DNA from: Actinokineospora fastidiosa
GTDB lineage: Bacteria; Actinomycetota; Actinomycetes; Mycobacteriales; Pseudonocardiaceae
Assembly: GCF_014648415.1 (NCBI RefSeq)
Contig: NZ_BMRB01000002.1
Coordinates: 765,260-829,259 of the forward strand
Length of the DNA: 64,000 nt
Reading direction: 5' to 3'
In this document: piece by piece, positions 60,431 to 64,000 of the stretch
Layout of the letters: every line of letters starts with the position of its first letter
Numbering within the stretch: position 1 is the stretch's first letter
The notes under the pieces: generated by a model
Seen by the model: only the letters and a program-made list of their open reading frames with translations
What the model was told of the DNA's origin: nothing
Databases searched by the model: none
Translations under genes and position numbers: made by a program

Positions 60431-61266
60431 TTCAGTGCTCCCGTGGTGAGTCCGGCTTGGATCTGGCGCTGGAAGACGAGGTAGACCGCCAGCGCGGGCA
60501 GGATGGTCAGGCTCAGCGCGGCGAACAGGGCGGGCCAGTCCGCCTGGTACCCAGCGCTGGTGGAGATGTTCGCGATGCCCTGGGTGAGCACCCACTTGTC
60601 CTCGACGGCCCCGGACAGCAGCACGATCGGCAGCAGGTACTGGTTCCACTGCCCGATGACGTTGAAGATCGTGATGCTGACCAGGCCCGGTTTGGCCATC
60701 GGCAGCATGACGCTGAAGAAGATGCGGGTGTGCGACGCGCCGTCGAGCAGTGCGGACTCGGCGATCTGGTCGGGCAGCGTGCGGAAGAACGCGGCCAGGA
60801 AGAACACCGTGAACGGCAGCGAGTACGCGATGTAGACCAGCACGAGGCCGGTGTGGGTGTCGAGCAGACCGAGGTTGCGCACGACGAAGAACAGCGGGAC
60901 CAAGGCGAGGAACACCGGGAACACCAGGCCGGAGACGAACAGGTAGTAGAGGAACCGGTTCCCGCGGAAGGAGTAGCGGGCCAGCACGTAGGCGGCCATC
61001 GAGCCGAGCAGCATCGTGCCCGCGGTGGCCGCGGTGACGACCACGACGCTGTTGATCAGGTACCGGCCGACGTGCGCGGTCTCCCACGCCCGGCCCCACG
61101 AGTCGAACGACGGGGTGGCGGGCAGGCCGAGCGGGTCGGTGAAGATCTCGGTGTTGGTCTTGAACGAGGCCAGGAACGTCCAGACGATCGGCAGGATGAC
61201 CGTGACCGCCCAGACGGCGAGCGCGACGTGGGAGAGCCCGTTGAGGGCGCGTTGGGACGCCTTCAT
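60427..61266 (-). CDS. ngcG: Sugar ABC transporter permease, MalG-type
   Basis: 279 residues, six membrane helices, with the EAA loop ESALLDGASHTRIFFSVMLP that contacts the ATPase. It ends RQIQAGLTTGALK, typical of MalG-type permeases. The ATG overlaps the stop of the partner permease (ATGA). The symbol follows from operon order beside an NgcE-like binding protein. The ATPase gene is missing from the operon; actinomycetes often use a shared MsiK-type ATPase encoded elsewhere. Confidence 0.88.
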   Translation of the reverse strand: MKASQRALNGLSHVALAVWAVTVILPIVWTFLASFKTNTEIFTDPLGLPATPSFDSWGRAWETAHVGRYLINSVVVVTAATAGTMLLGSMAAYVLARYSFRGNRFLYYLFVSGLVFPVFLALVPLFFVVRNLGLLDTHTGLVLVYIAYSLPFTVFFLAAFFRTLPDQIAESALLDGASHTRIFFSVMLPMAKPGLVSITIFNVIGQWNQYLLPIVLLSGAVEDKWVLTQGIANISTSAGYQADWPALFAALSLTILPALAVYLVFQRQIQAGLTTGALK

Positions 61267-62168
61267 GCCAGATCGATCCGTTCCCGCCTGGTGACGCGCA
61301 GGGCGAGCAGGGCGAAGGTCAGCGTGAGGAAGAACAGGGCGACGCCCATCGCCGCGGCGTAGCCGAACTTGGAGAAGCTGAACGCGGTGCGCCAGATCTC
61401 CAGGGGCAGCACCGTGGTCGCGCCGTCCGGGCCGCCCCGGTTCACCGAGAGCACGGCGACCAGGGCGAACCCGTCGAACGCCGCGATGCCCAGGTACACC
61501 CACGCGGCCTGCAGGCTGTCCCACAGCAGCGGCAGGGTCACGCTGAAGAACATGCGCCCCCGCCCGGCGCCGTCCAGCGCGGCGGCCTCGTGGATCTCCT
61601 TGGGGATCGCCGCCATGCCCGCGGAGAACAGCACGACGTAGAACCCGACGGCCTGCCACACCAGCACGGCGATGATCGACCACAGCGCGAGGTCGGGATC
61701 GGTGAGCCAGCCGACGTTGTCCAGCCCGACCGCGTTGAGCAGCCCGTTGAGGATGCCGCCGGAGTCGGGCCGGTACACCGCCTGGAACAGCACGCCGACC
61801 GCGGCCACGGCCAGCACCTGCGGGAAGAAGAACACCGCCTGGTAGAACCGCGATCCCCACACGCCCCGGGTGCCCGACCGGGCGCCAGCGTTGATGAGGA
61901 AGGCGAAGAACAGCGCGATGCCCAGCGTGGCCAGCGGCAGCACGACCAGCAGGATCGCGTGGTGGGACACCGCTTTCCAGAAGGTCGCGTCGCCCAGCAG
62001 GCGCTCGAAGTTGCCGAGGCCGATGAACTCCGGCGACCCCGACACGCCGCGCCAGTCGGTCAGCGCGAGGTAGAACGCCTGCAGGTACGGGCCGATGACG
62101 AAGACCAGGTACACCAGCACCGGCAGGGCCAGGAACCCGGCGACGAACTTGCCGCTGCCACGCCGCAT
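61263..62168 (-). CDS. ngcF: Sugar ABC transporter permease, MalF-type
   Basis: 301 residues, six membrane helices (LALPVLVYLVFVIGPYLQAF first) with EAA loop EIHEAAALDGAGRGRMFFSV. It follows ngcE by 3 bases and precedes ngcG with an overlap. With NgcE and NgcG it should form the chitobiose/GlcNAc importer; assignment rests on the binding protein. Confidence 0.88.
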   Translation of the reverse strand: MRRGSGKFVAGFLALPVLVYLVFVIGPYLQAFYLALTDWRGVSGSPEFIGLGNFERLLGDATFWKAVSHHAILLVVLPLATLGIALFFAFLINAGARSGTRGVWGSRFYQAVFFFPQVLAVAAVGVLFQAVYRPDSGGILNGLLNAVGLDNVGWLTDPDLALWSIIAVLVWQAVGFYVVLFSAGMAAIPKEIHEAAALDGAGRGRMFFSVTLPLLWDSLQAAWVYLGIAAFDGFALVAVLSVNRGGPDGATTVLPLEIWRTAFSFSKFGYAAAMGVALFFLTLTFALLALRVTRRERIDLA

Positions 62169-62171
62169 CGC

Positions 62172-63578
62172 TCAGCCGTTCCGCTGCTGCTTCGGGATGG
62201 ACGAGTCGGCCTTCACCGCGTCGGCCTTGGCCTGCATCTCCGCGCAGAACTGGTCGGCGGTGATGCGGCCGAACATCAGCGCGTTGGTCTTGGCGCGCAG
62301 CTCGGTCTCCAGCTCCTTGTACCAGTTCTCGAAGGCGTTGTAGGTGACGATGTTGTCGCCCGCGGCGCTCTGGGCGGCGGCGACGCTCTTGTTGCCGGGC
62401 GAGAGCGGCAGGCCGTCCGCCGCGCCCTTGACGATGGTGATGCTGCCGGTCCGCTCGGTGAAGCCGCGCGCGCCCTCGTGGGAGAGCATGATCCGCAGGT
62501 ACTCCAGGCCGCCCGCGGAGTTCTTCGCCTGCGACGGCACGATGTAGCCCTCGCCCGCGGCGGTGCGGATCGCGGCGTAGGGCATGGCGTCGCCGCCGGT
62601 GACGCTCGGCAGCGGGCACATCGCGTACTCGAAGCTGTCGGGGGTCTGGTCCTTCTGCTCGTTCTCCAGCCAGGAGCCGCAGGGGAAGAAGCCGATGCGG
62701 CCCTGGTTCTGCGCGGTCTGCACCTCGGTGTGGGTCAGGCCCTCGTAGGACTTGTCGAGGTACTTCGCGCCGATCTCGGCCCACGCCGCGGCCGACTGCT
62801 TCACCGGGTCGGCGGTCCACGCGCCGTCGACGAGGTTGTCGATGTCGACCAGGACCTTGTTGCCGCCGATCTTGGCCGCGGAGACCAGGATCGACCAGTA
62901 CTGGTAGTAGGCGGCGTTCTTGCCGGGGTAGGCGAACGGGTGCAGGCCCTTGGCCTTGATCTTGGCGCAGAGCGCGTCGAAGTCGGCCCAGGTCTGGGCG
63001 GGCTGCCAGCCGTTGGCCTCGAACAGCTTGGCGTCGTACCACAGGCCGTACGCGGTGTAGACGTACATGAGGGCGTGCGGCTTGCCGCCGACGAGACCGG
63101 CCTCGATCGAGCCGTTGACGACGCGGTCGCGCACCTTGACCTTGGGGTCGTCGATGGCGGGGGCGTCGAACAGCGGGGTGAGGTCGAGCAGCTGGTTCGC
63201 GTCGACCAGCGCGCCGAGGTCCATCAGGTCGGTGCCGGAGTTGGCGATCACGTCCGGGACGTCGCCGCCTGCGAAGCGCGGCTGCAGGGTCTGGGCGATC
63301 TGCTGGGTGGCGACGTGCTCGACCTTGGCGCCCGGGAACCGCTGGGCGTACATCGGCTCGTGGACCTCGGTGGCGTAGGCGTCGCCGAGGCCGCCCTTGA
63401 AGATGACCACCTCCAGCGCGGCGTCCTCGGCCACGCCGAAGGGGTTCTCCGGCCCGGCGTCGCCGGTCGGGCCGGTGGGGGTCTCGGCTTCGTTCCCGCC
63501 GAACGCGCACGCGGGGACGGCGGTGAGGACGGCGAGGCCGCCTAAGCCGTGCAGCATCCGACGGCGGTTGAAGGTCAT
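62172..63578 (-). CDS. ngcE: GlcNAc/diacetylchitobiose ABC transporter substrate-binding lipoprotein
   Basis: 468 residues. N-terminus with twin arginines (FNRRRMLHGLGG) and a lipobox-like AVPAC (C24). It resembles NgcE of Streptomyces: NPFGVAEDAALEVVIFKGGL, YATEVHEPMYAQRFPGAKVE, DVIANSGTDLMDLGALVDAN, PFAYPGKNAAYYQYWSILVS, PCGSWLENEQKDQTPDSFEY and FTERTGSITIVKGAADG. Role: binding of GlcNAc and chitobiose outside the membrane for NgcFG. ATG with AAGGAGA upstream. It follows a ROK regulator gene by 26 bp. Confidence 0.92.
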   Translation of the reverse strand: MTFNRRRMLHGLGGLAVLTAVPACAFGGNEAETPTGPTGDAGPENPFGVAEDAALEVVIFKGGLGDAYATEVHEPMYAQRFPGAKVEHVATQQIAQTLQPRFAGGDVPDVIANSGTDLMDLGALVDANQLLDLTPLFDAPAIDDPKVKVRDRVVNGSIEAGLVGGKPHALMYVYTAYGLWYDAKLFEANGWQPAQTWADFDALCAKIKAKGLHPFAYPGKNAAYYQYWSILVSAAKIGGNKVLVDIDNLVDGAWTADPVKQSAAAWAEIGAKYLDKSYEGLTHTEVQTAQNQGRIGFFPCGSWLENEQKDQTPDSFEYAMCPLPSVTGGDAMPYAAIRTAAGEGYIVPSQAKNSAGGLEYLRIMLSHEGARGFTERTGSITIVKGAADGLPLSPGNKSVAAAQSAAGDNIVTYNAFENWYKELETELRAKTNALMFGRITADQFCAEMQAKADAVKADSSIPKQQRNG

Positions 63579-63604
63579 GGCGGATCTCCTTGGGGTGTGC
63601 GGGG

Positions 63605-64000
63605 TCAGCCGACCCGGGTCAGCAGGGTGTCCCGGGTCTTGGCCCGGGCGAGGACGGCCGCGCCCGCGAGCACCGGGTCGTCGCGGACCGCGGTGCGGCG
63701 GACGGGCGGCTGCGGCAGCGTCAGGGTGTGCAGCGCGCGCTCGACCCGGGCGCGCAGCCGCTCGCCGCCCGCGAGCACGACGTGGCCGCTGAGCACGACC
63801 ACGCCCGGGTCGACGACGGCGACGACCGCGGCGATGCCCAGCGCGACCCGGTGGGCGATCTCGTCGAGCGTGCTGTCGTCGGCCGTCGCCATCGCGGCGG
63901 CGGGGTTGCGGGTGTGCAGGAGCCTGCCGAGCGCGGCCCCGCCCGCGATGGACTGCAGGCCGTGCACCGAGGTGCGCCCGGTGTCCCGCGCGGTGGGGGC
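63605..64000 (-). CDS. ROK-family regulator or kinase, C-terminal part (5' end outside window)
   Basis: The frame is open to the window end; about 131 residues are visible. Segments VHGLQSIAGGAALGRLLHTR, GIAAVVAVVDPGVVVLSGHV and VRDDPVLAGAAVLARAKTRD match the C-terminal half of ROK proteins, after the zinc motif. Position ahead of ngcEFG suggests a NagC/Rok-type repressor of the operon, but the DNA-binding domain, if any, lies outside the window, so a kinase cannot be excluded. Confidence 0.8.
   Translation of the reverse strand, partial: APTARDTGRTSVHGLQSIAGGAALGRLLHTRNPAAAMATADDSTLDEIAHRVALGIAAVVAVVDPGVVVLSGHVVLAGGERLRARVERALHTLTLPQPPVRRTAVRDDPVLAGAAVLARAKTRDTLLTRVG

Overview
The window comes from the chromosome of a very high-GC actinomycete, most likely a Pseudonocardiales-type filamentous genus. 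This is inferred from strong third-position G/C bias, frequent GTG starts, ATGA/GTGA-overlapped operons, an F420 cofactor gene (fbiC), a fused CobI-CobJ, secreted chitinase and amylase, and many TetR/ROK/LacI/DeoR regulators. No rRNA or tRNA gene was recognised and no complete insertion sequence was seen.

Layout. (1) 1-4029: a translationally coupled trio of membrane glycosyltransferases (GT-C, GT2-GtrA, GT-C), the first cut by the window edge. (2) 4.1-7.8 kb: single housekeeping and regulatory genes (STAS protein, phosphoribosyltransferase, MmyB-like regulator, nudC, GNAT). (3) 7.8-11.9 kb: an acyl-CoA operon (SDR reductase, MaoC hydratase, two acyl-CoA dehydrogenases, TetR) behind a palindromic operator. 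(4) 11.9-18.6 kb: a large secreted GH31 enzyme, a VOC protein with a palindromic operator, a divergent DeoR / ROK-kinase pair, and a small secreted protein. (5) 18.7-23.7 kb: fbiC, a DoxX-like protein, a hemerythrin, and a P450 with an atypical oxygen-activation motif. (6) 23.7-31.2 kb: aerobic cobalamin genes, with cobN behind a B12 riboswitch and cobG-cobH-cobIJ divergent from it. (7) 31.3-34.9 kb: an unassigned operon of an EccC/FtsK-like ATPase and three small helical proteins. (8) 35-41.3 kb: an aldo/keto reductase, a STAS protein, a MITE-like inverted repeat, a DasR-type chitinase gene, a SnoaL-like gene running into tandem 137-bp repeats, and a DinB-like gene. (9) 41.3-45.1 kb: a TetR / P450 pair and a DrrAB-like ABC exporter. 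(10) 45.2-45.6 kb: a non-coding array of 17-bp repeats. (11) 45.6-50.5 kb: a large AAA regulator, then a lower-GC islet with an orphan gene and a decayed DUF5753 regulator. (12) 50.6-55 kb: starch use (secreted alpha-amylase, intracellular alpha-glucosidase, LacI). (13) 55-58.1 kb: a small secreted protein, a PhoD-like phosphatase and an MFS exporter. (14) 58.2-64 kb: a chitin-sugar uptake operon (ROK regulator, ngcE-ngcF-ngcG, GH4 hydrolase, GlcNAc-type kinase), cut by the window end.

How the genes fit together. Chitinase (37 kb) and the Ngc transporter operon (58-64 kb) would release and import GlcNAc and chitobiose; DasR-like palindromes occur in the chitinase promoter and inside the kinase gene. 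Amylase, alpha-glucosidase and LacI make a local maltodextrin circuit. The strongest unexplained signals are the 17-bp repeat array (45191-45640), the ATPase cassette (31281-34938), the disordered insert in the CobIJ fusion, and two further intergenic repeat structures near 36.3 and 40 kb.
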